A DNA stretch of 64,000 nt from Branchiostoma lanceolatum. Its lineage: Eukaryota > Chordata > Leptocardii > Amphioxiformes > Branchiostomatidae. The notes below the pieces were generated by a model, which was not told where the DNA came from, did not search any database, and saw only the letters and a program-made list of their open reading frames with translations. Positions 51,630 to 62,760 of this stretch are shown here, one piece after another (position 1 is the stretch's first letter; every line of letters starts with the position of its first letter). The stretch covers positions 3,767,001 through 3,831,000 of the forward strand of contig NC_089736.1 of NCBI RefSeq assembly GCF_035083965.1, given 5' to 3'. A program made the position numbers and the translations under genes.

Positions 51630-54089
51630 ATGGCATCTGAGGAGTTTATCATTCGTCCTGCCCGTCCCGACGACTGTGGAGAAATAGTGCGCATAATCAA
51701 GGTAATGTGCAACATATATAAGTTTAACTGATATGCCATAAGTCATTGCTAAGGCCTAGGAAAAAAACGTGTTTCCGGGTACCCACCCCACCCTGGCAAA
51801 ACCTGCCGAACCCGGGAAGGAGATAGATATATAAAAGTTTCGATCTTAGTGATGCAAACTTTGCAGAATCGTTTTCCATATTTCTGTTGCAGTAGATCGA
51901 ACGAAATCTAAAGAAAAGAAAAAAAAAGAATCCCTTCCTACCGACCCTATTTTTTTCAGGACATTAGTTAAACAGAAGCACAACATTAACTTTCCCCGGC
52001 CTAGTCAAAATATACAACATGCCTTTGATGTGTGTGTTTTTTTTCTTTACTGACTTTCAATTGTCCAAGTTCACCGCAGAATCAAGTCATAGCTAACCGG
52101 ATGTTATCCAGAATGCAGATAAAAACTGAATTGATGCTTTGTTCATAACTTAACATCTGTGTGATTTGTTGAACCCAGGCCCTAGCTGAACACCAAGGAT
52201 TGGGTGACAGAGAAACCGTCTCAGAAGAAGGTAGTAGGGAACTGTTAAAGTTTAAGCCAAGCTTATATTGGTACAACAATAGTGTGGCGTCGCGTGGCGT
52301 AATAGTCAGAAAGTTTGGCTCAGAACCAGTGGGTCCCGGGTTCGACATGCCCTCGGGAAAGGCACTTACTGTATACCAATAAAACCTCCTTGTGTATACT
52401 AATTTCGTCACTTGACCGTTGAGTGACGCCCACCGAGCTTCTTAAATCTGTCTAAAGTGTGTCATACACTGATTTGGTGTGACAAGGAAGGCACATATTC
52501 ATTTTTACCATCTAGAACCGTATTTTAGTTTTCTTTAACTGTCGGATCTCGCAATCGTGAGTACCAACCAGACGTTTCTTACATTTCAAATCATTCTGTG
52601 ATGTTGAATGCATATAGGTTAGATACGTTAAGTCATAACAATAACTTACATTAAACATATTCAATTTCAAATTTATGTTGCAGCCTTGCGGGAAGACGCG
52701 TTTAGGGATGACCCTTACTTCAGGGCGCTCGTAGCGGAGGTTCCAGGTACTGTAGTTGCAGCAAGTGGCGAAGCAGCCAAGCTCGTCGGCTATGCCATGT
52801 ACTATTTCTGCTACTCTCCCTTCGTACGCAGAGTCATGTATCTGGAAGACTTCTACGTAGAGCCGTCGTACAGAGGTGAAACTTATTCAGTTTCTATGCT
52901 GAATTATATCTATATGGTATGAACGAGTTTAGACTTTATGGCAACTGGCAATCCACTGTTATATAGGCCAGGCAGGGTAATGCGTACCTGTTTAGCCATC
53001 CGCCAAGAAGGCTATTACAACTATAGAATATCAATGGGGAAACATTACTCAAACGTACATTACTTGAATAGTTTCATTTGGTTGGTAAATAATTGTATAC
53101 TTTCAGTTCTTTAGGTCTTTACTATACAACCGAAAGTTCCGAATCTGCCTAGGTTTCGGTAACTCCTCAGCTACCTTCCATGGGACTATAGAGTGAGTTA
53201 GATGATATGCACCATATGAAAAATTGGCAAAGATACCGTAATATTACATTTAGCAATACTTCATCGAACGGTTATCTCTATGAGCTGTACCTAATTGCAC
53301 AGTCATAAAGAGGTTTAACCCAGCGCCAAACATTTGTCGCCTGAAATTTGAATATTAAGAAAAAATCAGTAAAATGCAGCAAAGCGGCACGACCACTACA
53401 AATCTCATTTTTATGAATTTATTCATCGTACATTATTTAAAAATTCAGTGGTAACGCTGTGATTTCTAATGAAATAATCGTGGTTGTGCCTTTTATGTCC
53501 TCAACATTTACTGTATATTTCTGTCCTCAGGTCGTGGTGTTGGTACAACTCTTATGAAGAAAGTAGCAAAGGTTCGTTCAATTGGAACTTTCGACTGACT
53601 ATTTTCTTCAGTCGTCTGCTTTCTGTACGTATGACGTCAGCAAAGGGTCACAGATCACACTATCCTGACTTTGCCTCGCCAATGTAATATTTTGTCATTT
53701 GAAAAAGGCAAAAAGACTTTCCTTACCATTTGAAAATTTCGTTTGTAGGCAACATATATAGATGTAATAGTTATAAAATGCATTTTTATTATACATATGT
53801 GATTAGTATGTGTGTTGTTATTGGCCTATCGAGGCCAGGCTCCCTTGCGGCCCGCCACCTGCAGTTGTTTGTATCTTTTGTATACTCAAAATTTGCAATG
53901 TAGTGACTCTTTTCTCTTCAGATCGGCGTGGAAAGCAACTGTAACAAGATGCAGTGGGTTTGTCTTAACTCGAACGACGTCGCCATCAAGTTTTACAAGA
54001 AACATGGCGGCAAGGACGTCACAGTGGAGGAGAAATGGCACCTCTTCAGGATGGACCGCGAGGACTTGATATCATTTACGAAGCTCTGA
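51630..54089 (+). CDS. SAT2-like: SSAT-family N-acetyltransferase, copy 2 (diverged paralogue)
   Basis: Exons 51630-51701, 52179-52230, 52684-52875, 53531-53571 and 53922-54089 join in frame to 174 aa. Exons 1, 2, 4 and 5 match copy 1 exactly in length and all phases match; exon 3 is 12 nt longer. Motifs: MASEEFIIRPARPDDCGEIV, EEALREDAF, GYAMYYFCYSPF, YLEDFYVEPSYRG, RGVGTT and FYKKHGG. Several positions that contact polyamine or are conserved in the family differ: the helix aligned to human KELAKYEYM is ALAEHQGLG (Glu28 to Gln), Trp84 is Phe, and Trp132 is Ser (SNDVAIKFY). The catalytic tyrosine and acetyl-CoA loop are intact. The gene is probably active with a shifted substrate, which is inference. 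A tRNA-derived SINE lies in intron 2. Confidence 0.9.
52270..52395 (+). repeat. tRNA-derived SINE in SAT copy 2 intron 2
   Basis: A-box-like TGGCGTAATAGTCAGAAAG, B-box GGTCCCGGGTTCGACATGC, then the body CCTCGGGAAAGGCACTTACT shared with 1735-1885. Confidence 0.65.
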
Positions 54090-54151
54090 AGGAGGCATGC
54101 GTTTGCTCATACAGTTAGCCACTATTGCTGCATGTTGCATTTGTAGACTTC

Positions 54152-54157
54152 ATTAAA
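54152..54157 (+). promoter_or_regulatory. Poly(A) signal candidate, SAT copy 2
   Basis: ATTAAA lies 63 nt after the stop. It is a common variant signal; no canonical AATAAA was seen nearby. Confidence 0.3.
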
Positions 54158-54189
54158 ATGACTATTCGATTTCTTTTGTTACCTTCGCA

Positions 54190-54280
54190 GATGTGTGTGT
54201 ACGTGTGTGTTTGTGTTTGTGTGTGTGCGTGCGTGTGTGTGTGCGTGTGTGTGTGTGCGTGTGTGTGTTTGCGTGTGTGG
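54190..54280 (+). repeat. (GT)n microsatellite with GC and TT interruptions
   Basis: About 90 bp of GTGTGT with GTGCGT and GTTTGT interruptions. Confidence 0.95.
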
Positions 54281-54384
54281 TATTTTATATATGTCATACC
54301 GACCCAAGAAAACACACATTTCAATGCAGAATGCGCCAAAAGTTAAGGAAGTTTTGTGTCCTCGAATACAAAACTGTAACAACA

Positions 54385-54550
54385 TTGATTCCAACCTCCG
54401 AATCCGGTATTCGAATTTTCGGCGGCGACGCAACCGGCGCGTTCGAAATACACTGTAAATATTTTATGGAAGCCCGTGTGATACAACTCCCGAATTCTAT
54501 GTGATACGGGAAATTATCACCCGGTCCGGAACAACCGTATCAGGCCTAGG
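54385..54550 (+). repeat. Dispersed repeat with CCGAATCCGGTATTCGAA
   Basis: Shares GAATCC.GTATT.G, the GCGTTCGAAATACA motif, TTTTATGGAAGCCCGTGTGA and CCGGTCCGGAACAACCGTAT with 59388-59548, and more distantly with 16600-16725. Confidence 0.65.
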
Positions 54551-54712
54551 CATGACATAAACACATTTACAACACGCCAATGATAGCACGGTGCAATTGA
54601 TAAAGCTTCTGACGGGATTTATAAATTCTAAACTTAAAACACACTTCCATTATTCTAACCACAGCATGAGATAGTTAACCACAGTTGTGTTAATCATCAT
54701 CATAGCTTGTCA

Positions 54713-55320
54713 TAATAATAATAATAATGGTTTATTGGTCAGAAATAACCTGTGCAATGGCAGCCAGTGCTGAATTGCTGCAGGGTTTACAATCATATAA
54801 TACAGAACAGATACAAATTTGCTCCACACTTGCACTTTCGCAAGGGTCTGGGCGGCTGCCATTCGGGGCCAGCAGGTGACCTCAATATGATCTTCCCCAA
54901 CCAAAGTCAGGTACCCATTCACGCCTGGGTGGAGCGAGGAAAGTCGTGTGAAATGCCTCTTCCAAGGGCATATCGGGGTTTCGAACCCGGGACCTCTTGG
55001 TTCTGGGCGAAACACTCTACCGATTGCGCCACACGATGTCACAACTGTCGCTGTAACTCTCCACCCAGCAGTTTCGTTGGCTTCTCGGAAGGTCAGTGTG
55101 TCTGTGCAGGTTGATGAAAGTCTGAAGCGGTGCATCAGATGTTGTAGGGTTTGGGGGTCCTCACCGCAGCTGCAGGCTGCACTGTTGGTCTTTCCCCACT
55201 GTGACAGTTGTGTCAATAGCGATTGCCCTAACTTGTAACATTGACCTTCGCAAGTAACGTGGACCTGTCGTGTCCAAACGGCTCCTGTCACTGTGAGTGT
55301 TCTTGGCGGATTTGAAGAGT
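54713..55320 (-). mobile_element. 5'-truncated non-LTR retrotransposon (LINE) remnant
   Basis: The minus strand encodes LLTQLSQWGKTNSAACSCGE followed by DPQTLQHLM, the C-terminal zinc-knuckle pattern (CxCG...QT..H) of LINE reverse transcriptase proteins. The element ends in an (ATT)n tail at 54713-54727. A tRNA-like SINE sequence (54875-55040, minus strand, B-box GGGTTTCGAACCC region) interrupts or is fused to it. No intact reverse transcriptase domain is present. Confidence 0.65.
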
Positions 55321-55538
55321 GCGTGAAGGAATTTCAGTATCTCTAGTGCCTCGAGTGTTTATTCGTTCGCCTCGAGTGTTGTTCAGAGCAGAACGCTCCA
55401 GTGATCCCGGTTTCTGTGTGTTTGATACAAAATAACGTGTACTGATGACGTAATAATAAGGCGGCGTTACACCGAGCTTGTACCCAGAACGCAATGCGCC
55501 TCTGATGGAGTTTTGGTCAACGTTGCATTAGACTTAGT

Positions 55539-55592
55539 GAATGAATGAATGAATGAATGACGTAGTGAATGAATTAATGAATGAATAAATCA
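55539..55592 (+). repeat. (GAAT)n microsatellite
   Basis: Runs of GAATGAATGAAT with point interruptions. Confidence 0.9.
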
Positions 55593-56329
55593 TCTAATTT
55601 TGTCGCTGTACGGCCGCTCAGCAACGGCTGTCTGATAGAAAAAAGGGGGCCTGATGGGGTTTCAAGAAGTCATTTTTCTGGTTCGATAACTAGACTGCGC
55701 AACGAAGGTTAAATTAAATGAAGAACACTTTTTTCACCGCAAACTTTACCTAAGTCAAAAATTGTTGATACGGACTTGATATACGCGCAACTGCCCCCCT
55801 CCTTACATGACCACTTTCAACACGCCCTTGCTCTTACGCCACTGACCAATACTTACGTCAAGGACGTGTGACGTCACCCCGCTGAGTCAGGTGGTTGTTT
55901 TTGTGGTCCTGTGAATGAAGTGTTTTTAACGGGTCCTTCATATTATCATATCCGGTGTCGCCCGGATCGGACCCACTGGGCGTCAACAAACAACAACAGA
56001 TTGTACAACTTACAAACTGGTGCTGGAGGGATTCTGCTGTGCGCTTCCCGATTTTTATCAACAATTTGTGTCTTCTTTCTGCGACTCTCTCATATCGAAT
56101 CGAAGCTGAATCTCGTCCATATCAAAAGGTATTGTGTCAGTTGATATTTAATCATATTTGCTCTGAGACATGCTGCCTTATGCAATGATTTATAATTGTG
56201 ATACCAGACTCCGAAATTGTAGTCTTGTAATGGTAACTCTAACCTTTCATATCAATTGACGGGAAAAATACTTTTCGGAACAAGACGCGTATATAGAGCT
56301 GTTCCAGAGTACACAAAAAAGGAAAGTGA
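55593..56329. other. Non-coding stretch, nothing recognised
   Basis: GC content is slightly raised near 55860-56000, but I see no gene, motif or repeat that I can support. Confidence 0.4.
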
Positions 56330-56605
56330 TCTCGAACCAGTTTAGCTCAAATGAACTCAATGAACAGATGAGCTAATCTTCCACAGGTCGTGACAGGAAG
56401 ACAGACGCTATGTACAGTATTTACAGGTTCATTGTACCGGGGAAATTTCCCCAGCTCTTTTTGACAAGCACAATGAACAGTGGACCACGGCTTAACGTCC
56501 CGTCCTAAGGACTGCGACCCTTTCCTGTAGCGTGCATGTCGGTTGAGCGACACAGCCGGGATCGAACCCGGGGCTGCCCGTTGCCGCATACGCATTACGT
56601 TCCGG
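56330..56605 (-). repeat. tRNA-headed SINE upstream of the small secreted protein
   Basis: The minus strand carries B-box GGGTTCGATCCCGGCTGTGT and a tRNA-like head at 56510-56600; the body (56330-56480) matches 46080-46240, so the two together outline one SINE family. Confidence 0.6.
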
Positions 56606-56736
56606 CGACGTGCTTTTTCTTGCTCGACTCTCGTGAAAATCAGTACCTATCTTCGTTAGGGACGTCCTCTCGGATCGGACGCCACATATCACAGCAACCT
56701 TTAAAATTCAGTTTTTCAATTGTTTAGCCACTAAAG

Positions 56737-58459
56737 ATGCAGATGAGTCAGACGTTCAGCCTGGTTTCCATGGCAGCGCTGCTGTCGGCGTCCTTCTGTC
56801 TGATCGGCAGCGTGCAGCACCAGCCCTGGAGTCCTGGGAACGAGACCTGGGGGCCTGGGGACGTGCTGGACTGCTCCAACCACTTCGTTCTGCAGAGGGT
56901 CACGGACACAACCCACGGCAGGTGAAGAATAGGTTATACTGGTGATATATAAAGCTGGTCTACTGTTAGAGTTTCGGAACTAGACTCTGCCACAGGAAGA
57001 ACACTGAGGAACAGTCACAACATCACTGTTCCCTATGCCAGAACTAAGAGATTGCAGCAATCTTTCCTGCATTGCGCCATCAGAACATTCAGTTTCCACT
57101 TACTTAGTATGTCGCATGACTTGAGTTGAAGTAATGTTGTGATTTTTTTAGCTGCTTTGTCTTTTTACATTGGTGATGGTACTCAATTCAGAGGGAACGC
57201 AGCTGTGTTCTCTCTGCCTATGTACATTTGATGAAGAAATGTGTAATGATAAATAAAATTCATATTGATAGAGTTGCTTACTTAGAATTGAAAGGTTCTG
57301 GGTTCCAATCCATAGCGAGAAATGATGAACAAATAAATACATGTGCGCTAATTGCAAGAATACGTAAACAAGTACGTAATCTAATTTTTTTTAAGCTATC
57401 CAAAATCACAGTCCGAATATCTCAGTATAATTCTTTTGCCCCTTTTTTTAGATATTACCAAGACACTGTCCTTCCCACGAGTGAAGTCTCGCCACAGCTG
57501 GCCCTCCGGACTGTACTGCTGCCCAAGCCGGTAGAGGTCGCTCCTGACGTCACAGGCTTCCAGTATGCCTGGCAAGTGTCAATTATCTGTTTGCTTAAAG
57601 GGGAGGTATTAAGAAATATGGGCTCCTATCTTAAGGTGATGATAATCTTAGGGTAGTAATTTGGTATTGTGGTTAGGGTTATTGACTTTGCGACTTAAGG
57701 TTCGGAGTTCGAATCCCTAGCAGGTCAAAGTAAGTGTTTTGACCTTGGGAAATGAACAAAATTCCTCCCTCTACTCGGGTGAAAATGAGACAATGTTCGT
57801 GAGCTGTGCTTTTTTGTCCAAAGGTCGTTAAATGTATGTGAATAAGATAATATGAGTTTAAATAGTGTGTCATCTGTCATTTGTACTACGACAAACGAAA
57901 AACCGTACATCGTGTGTGACTAAATGCTGCTTCAGGCGTACTCCGCATGTCAAGTAGGGTCAAACAAAAAGAGGTGCTGAAACACTTGTCATACTATCGC
58001 GCTGTACGGTATCTAAGTGAAGCTCGTGGCAACACCCTCTCTGCAGCAAAGGCTGTCAAGAACCCTTCACGGCACTTCAGACACTTGTGGGTTGGAGTGT
58101 TTATAAGATACTAGGAGCGAATACTGGGTGTGGTTGTTACCAATACCTAAGGTCAAGGTTTCTGAAGTTGCAATTGCAGTTTGGGGCCAGGTGGCGGTGT
58201 CCTTTACTGTACTCATTTGCATATTCGTGATCCCACAAATGAGACACTGACCTTTCTTTCGCGCACCAGACTTCGAGCTTCCTATCAAATGTAGATCAAT
58301 AGTTACTTAGCTGCAGTATGTGTTATTACTTAAGTTTATCCATGTTCAAAAGGCGCATTCTCAGTATAAAACTGTTTTCAAACATTCTGTTTTAACAGGT
58401 CTGATGACGTCAGAGCAGCGACACGGTCGCAGCCGCAAAGGCTCACTGGACAGATATGA
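56737..58459 (+). CDS. Unrecognised small secreted protein, three exons
   Basis: Proposed exons 56737-56921, 57452-57571 and 58399-58459 give about 121 aa. The first exon encodes a clear signal peptide (MSQTFSLVSMAALLSASFC, then LIGSVQ) and an N-glycosylation site (GNETW). A single cysteine (LDCSNH) is visible after it. Exon 2 follows a strong polypyrimidine tract and encodes YYQDTVLPTSEV and LLPKPVEVAPDVTGFQYA. Its donor is best read as a GC-type site (TG/GCAAGT), which joins exon 3 in frame and ends DDVRAATRSQPQRLTGQI. If the GT two bases on at 57576 were used, the protein would stop after one more residue (about 108 aa). A TATAAA-like box is not evident. AATAAA at 59158 could end the transcript. 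I recognise no family. The first exon is the best supported part, the last the least. Confidence 0.55.
57655..57900 (+). repeat. tRNA-derived SINE in intron 2 of the small secreted protein
   Basis: A-box-like GTGGTTAGGGTTATTGACT and B-box GGAGTTCGAATCCCTAGCAG, then a body with TTGACCTTGGGAAATGAAC. Confidence 0.6.
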
Positions 58460-58652
58460 CGCTACACCCTAAAACCGTCCGACCTTTAGTAGAGACACCT
58501 GTATCTATGGAGGTTTCATATTATAAATCATAGCAAGGTCTCAGCGTGTTGAAAGGGGAAATATCTAGCCACCTTTACTTCACATTATATAAGACCTATT
58601 TTCATTCATTCTTTTTAAGCCAGATCTTCAAGAAATAATCTAGTTAAAGATG

Positions 58653-58725
58653 CTCATGTTTAGTTTTTTTCTTATTGCAATATACAAAGTCATGTTTAGT
58701 TTTTTTCTTATTGCAATATACAAAG
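58653..58725 (+). repeat. Perfect tandem duplication of about 36 bp
   Basis: TCATGTTTAGTTTTTTTCTT followed by ATTGCAATATACAAAG occurs twice with no mismatch. Confidence 0.95.
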
Positions 58726-59157
58726 TAAAGATACACACATGTAATACACAGTGGTGGTGTGGTCAAGCAAACTGTATATTGTTACTGGCACCACATGGAA
58801 GATATACATTTTTTTAATAGTACAAACACATGTAGACAGGGACGGTATCGTCTTATGAATTTATACAACCGATTTGATGTAAACTAGAAAAATGCTAAAA
58901 AGACTTTGGTTAGGTGCAACTGAGGTACCTATAGCTGACAAGTAAAATGATTATGTTAGTTAAAGTGCTAAGAATAAGATTAAGTTTGTCGTTGCTTTTG
59001 CTTTATATTTCGCATTGTTTGCATTTGATTTGAATATGGTGATTATTGTTCTGTGTAATTTGTCGTTCTCTAGATTTTTGCTGATTTTACTTCTTTTGTA
59101 TTTTGTTACGTTACAACATTTTTCTTGACAACGGGGTGATAATCCTTGAAACTTGTA

Positions 59158-59163
59158 AATAAA
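59158..59163 (+). promoter_or_regulatory. Poly(A) signal candidate
   Basis: AATAAA about 700 nt after the proposed stop of the small secreted protein, followed by GTGCTTATT. Confidence 0.35.
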
Positions 59164-59387
59164 GTGCTTATTAACTTATAACCACGATTGTCCTCTGATG
59201 AATAAGGCACTCTTATTAAAATCCCGTCTGTTTTGTAATAGTTTGGTAATAATGCAATAAACTTATACTTCGAAAAGATATTTCATCTAGGTCACAATAA
59301 TCCGATAAAAACACAACTTCTATGAAATATTCACTGGAAGTTGAGACATTTTTATGTCTCTAAACCACAAAAAATTCTAACAGCAGT

Positions 59388-59548
59388 AATTCCAACGCCA
59401 GAATCCCGTATTCGAACGTTTGACCGCGGCACACTCTGGTAGCGCGAAGTGCGTTCGAATGATTCTACGGATGGCCGTGTAAAAGTAGAAGCCCTTAATT
59501 TTGATAGCCCAAAATATGACTCGGTCCGGAACACCCGTATGACATAAA
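59388..59548 (+). repeat. Dispersed repeat, related to 54385-54550
   Basis: CCAGAATCCCGTATTCGAAC, GTGCGTTCGAATGATTCTAC and CTCGGTCCGGAACACCCGTA. Confidence 0.65.
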
Positions 59549-61149
59549 AATGACATTAAGATTGTGTTACCAGGAACTGTAATGCGATCCCTGTATAAAA
59601 ATTTCGAAACTTTTCAAAATTCATGATCATTTATATTGCTATGGGGAGTAAAATGGTAAATGTTTAAATGCGATGACAGCATGGCAAGAGACAATTCGTA
59701 CTATAGCCAGGTGTCACTGCGTCATAAGATGGATTTATTTGGCCGTGGCGTCGCGAGCTTGACAAATACCTATACACGGTTATACGTGTTGATTCATGGT
59801 GTGTTTGTGTGTGATGGGTTTCCCCAGGTTCATTCATATTTGTGCTGTTTGGACACGCGGCTCTTGTTTCCCTTCAACTTTCTATGTGCTACTCAAACTG
59901 CATAGAAATTTGTCAAAGGTAAAGATGAAGAGTAACTTTTTTTACTCGGGTTAGACCCCGAGGTGGCGCACTTTCTTGTTTTCGAATTGAAAAAAAATAT
60001 CTCCATACTTTTGCACATTTGTAGTTGAAATGTTGCTTTATATGCTTCTTGACAGCACCCACAAAGTTATGAAACGCTCAGATATGGTTTTGACCGACCA
60101 CGAGACGGAAACGCATAGTAGATAGTAGTGTTGCGTCCGCAGGCGATGTCCTTGGTACTGAAATGGGGGTCTGTAGAAAGTCCTTGTCGTGTGTGGGGGA
60201 TATCACTGTATCAATCGGATAATCAGGTTAACTTTGCTAGTCTCGTGTCCAGAGTACCTGAAGATTGACATGACATAAGCCTAACAGTGCCCTGGGCACG
60301 AGACTGAGAAGGTCTCGAAACTGACCTTTTCAAATGACCTCAAGGCATTTAGTCTTAGAGCGCCAAAGTTTGATTTGAGAAGTGTCAAGATAAGGAAAGA
60401 AGATGCTTGTCCTGAAAGCTTGCTCCCAGAAACGCCATCTATCTAATAAGGTGACTCAAAGGTTATATTTCTTCGTTTAAATTAAGTTGGTTTGGAAGCT
60501 AAGGTAGCGCACCATCCCCAGGATTTGTGGGGAGGGGGGCAAAAATCTACAAAAAATAATTCTATTAGCTTTGACATGATAAGCTGCGTTGTGCTTCTGT
60601 AGCGAAAGTACGTAGACTTTTTAGCCCATTCTAAATCATACAGTGAAGATACTATAATTCTAAATAGCTTATGCAAGTTTTATTAAAACATGTTATAGAT
60701 TGATTACACATGACAAATCATCATGTAGTATCCTCATGTATCGGTTGCTAAGGAAATAAGTTGCCTAGCAACCATTGCTATGTAATCATTCTATATTTCG
60801 GGGTAGAGGCTACGATCTGGTAGAATCTACACTGACACTGGTGCGATATCGATGTGATGTCAAACTCATAATCATTATAAGGCACACTCACTGATGATAT
60901 GATAACGGTCGCCGCAGCATATGACGGAATTGTCACATTGGAACTGGACGAGATCTCACGAGAACACAGGAGAGCTGTGAGAGTAACTGAATCCGGGCCT
61001 CAGAGACTGGCAAACATCAAATTTCATATTGTAGGTCTGGTGTGATCTTCTTGGTCAGAGTATAGGTGTGTACTGTGTTTGTTTCCATTTGTCCATTTGT
61101 GTGACGCACATGGAACCATGGTTGCAAAGGTGTGGCTGCTACAATGGGG
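59549..61149. other. Non-coding stretch, no gene found
   Basis: Short open frames only. A small hairpin GGTTGCTAAGG/TGCCTAGCAACC occurs at 60744-60772; otherwise I see nothing to annotate. Confidence 0.4.
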
Positions 61150-61400
61150 ATATGGTTACTGTAATTCACTTTAAGTTCACAGTATCAAAATTTGATGGTG
61201 TAAGGAAAATGAACATTTTCACTGAACTCTAACTTCACGGTGGCAGCAAGTGATTTACGAAATTACAGAAAGGATGTGTGAAGGAATCGAAAATAGGTTT
61301 TTCACGGTGATGATAAGTTCACGGTCCAGCGGTGACAGTGAAAACAGGGAACATAAAGTTACAGTGAAAGAAACAAGAATTACAGTATCTATAGGTGTCA
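61150..61400 (+). repeat. Degenerate TTCACGGTGG-type repeat
   Basis: TAACTTCACGGTGGCAG, TTTTTCACGGTGATGATAAG and TTCACGGTCCAGCGGTGAC suggest a decayed and partly duplicated member. Confidence 0.4.
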
Positions 61401-61612
61401 CCAGCTTCATTTTATGATGCACGCTGAACCTTTTATCGAAATTGCATTTAATGAACACATGGATGGTCCTTTTGTGACCTATCACTTACACCAGTTTGCA
61501 GAGTCTGTTGCTCTTTTTCATGACCAGGGACATATAGAACAACAAGTTTCCTTAACGTCTCCATCCAAAAAGCGAAATGAAGAAATTTATGGAGTTAGTA
61601 GTGGGTAAGTGG
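61399..61612 (+). CDS. Possible exon of an unknown gene
   Basis: An open frame from an AG at 61403-61404 to a consensus donor (GTGG/GTAAGT at about 61605) encodes FMMHAEPFIEIAFNEHMDG, then FVTYHLHQFAESVALFHD and SPSKKRNEEIYG. It has reasonable codon composition but no family I recognise, and no partner exon was found nearby. It lies beside repeat families on both sides and could be chance. Confidence 0.2.
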
Positions 61613-61642
61613 AACTATGATATATAGATTGCTATACGTTGA

Positions 61643-62020
61643 TGAAGGTTAGACATCCAGGTAGTAAGATAAGCCAAAAATAGTAACTCAAGCAACTGAA
61701 TAAGATTTTGAAACAGTCAGACGTTTCAGACAGTATCCACTGTCTTTCGTCAGTGACTAACGATAGGACTGAGAACACCAGGTTTTATACCAAAACTCTG
61801 AATAGATATGTTAATGAGGTTAAGACAATTTAGGATGTCTTGACGTAGTCTTCAAAAGAAGATTAATTCAAGACAAAGTTGTAAGTACGTACTTGGTATA
61901 AAACCTGGTTTCCCAGTCCTATCCTTAGTCACTGACAAAAAACAGCGGATGCTGTCTGAAACGTCTGACTGTTTCAAAATTTTATCCTGGGTTGCTTGAG
62001 TAACTATTTTTGGCTTATAA
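61643..62020. mobile_element. Inverted-repeat element, CCAAAAATAGTAACTCAAGC ends
   Basis: TAAGCCAAAAATAGTAACTC near 61672 is inverted as GAGTAACTATTTTTGGCTTA near 62000. A second inner pair (AACGTCTGACTGTTTCAAA and TTTGAAACAGTCAGACGTTT) and a third (GGTTTTATACCA/TGGTATAAAACC) make the whole 350 bp region a nested palindrome. Confidence 0.75.
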
Positions 62021-62389
62021 ATTACTATAGCCTGGAAACTAAATGATGTCCCCAGGGCCAGGCAATTTAAGCTTATTGTAATTTCAGAACAAAAGACACA
62101 GACTGTTTTGTCTGACAGTGTGCCTTTTGTTCTGAAATATCCAGGGCTTTGAGGACACCGTCAGGAAATTCCCAATATACTGTGACAATCTATTGTTGCC
62201 CTACAACCTCAGTGCCGCAAATTTGTTTCTCAGACTGGGTCACAAAGCATTATGGGCAATGGAGTGAAGTCTGCTATTTCCAACAGTCTGCCATCTCTGA
62301 TGGCCTGACATGTCACAAGTTGTAATTGTAGATATTACTTCTTCCATATGTATTCAGCATTTTTCCAAGCTGCATTGGTGGAGGTGTTG

Positions 62390-62443
62390 TTGGTGTGTGT
62401 GTGTGTGTGTCTGTATGTGTGTGTGTGTGTGTGTATGTGTGTC

Positions 62444-62474
<31 letters not shown>

Positions 62475-62515
62475 CTGTATGTGTGTGTGTGTGTGTGTGT
62501 CTGTGTGTGTGTGTC

Positions 62516-62569
<54 letters not shown>

Positions 62570-62584
62570 TGTGTGTGTGTGCGC

Positions 62585-62616
<32 letters not shown>

Positions 62617-62622
62617 CTATAT
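62390..62622 (+). repeat. (GT)n microsatellite with GTCTGTAT interruptions
   Basis: About 230 bp of GT repeats, interrupted regularly by CTGTAT, which gives a higher-order periodicity. Confidence 0.95.
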
Positions 62623-62760
62623 GTGTGCGAGTGCATGAGTCAGCAAAAGATTAAGGCTTTCCTATAGTGGCTTTCAGAAATACTGCAGCTGCTCCTGTGT
62701 TAAGTATGCTATGGTCATTATTTTTGACTTAAGTGAATACTTTTTTTCCTTTTTCTTCAG

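Noticed and set aside
62310-62667. Cys/Val-rich and His/Thr-rich open frames on both strands
   Set aside because: They are translations of a GT microsatellite, as is the similar set at 54179-54504.
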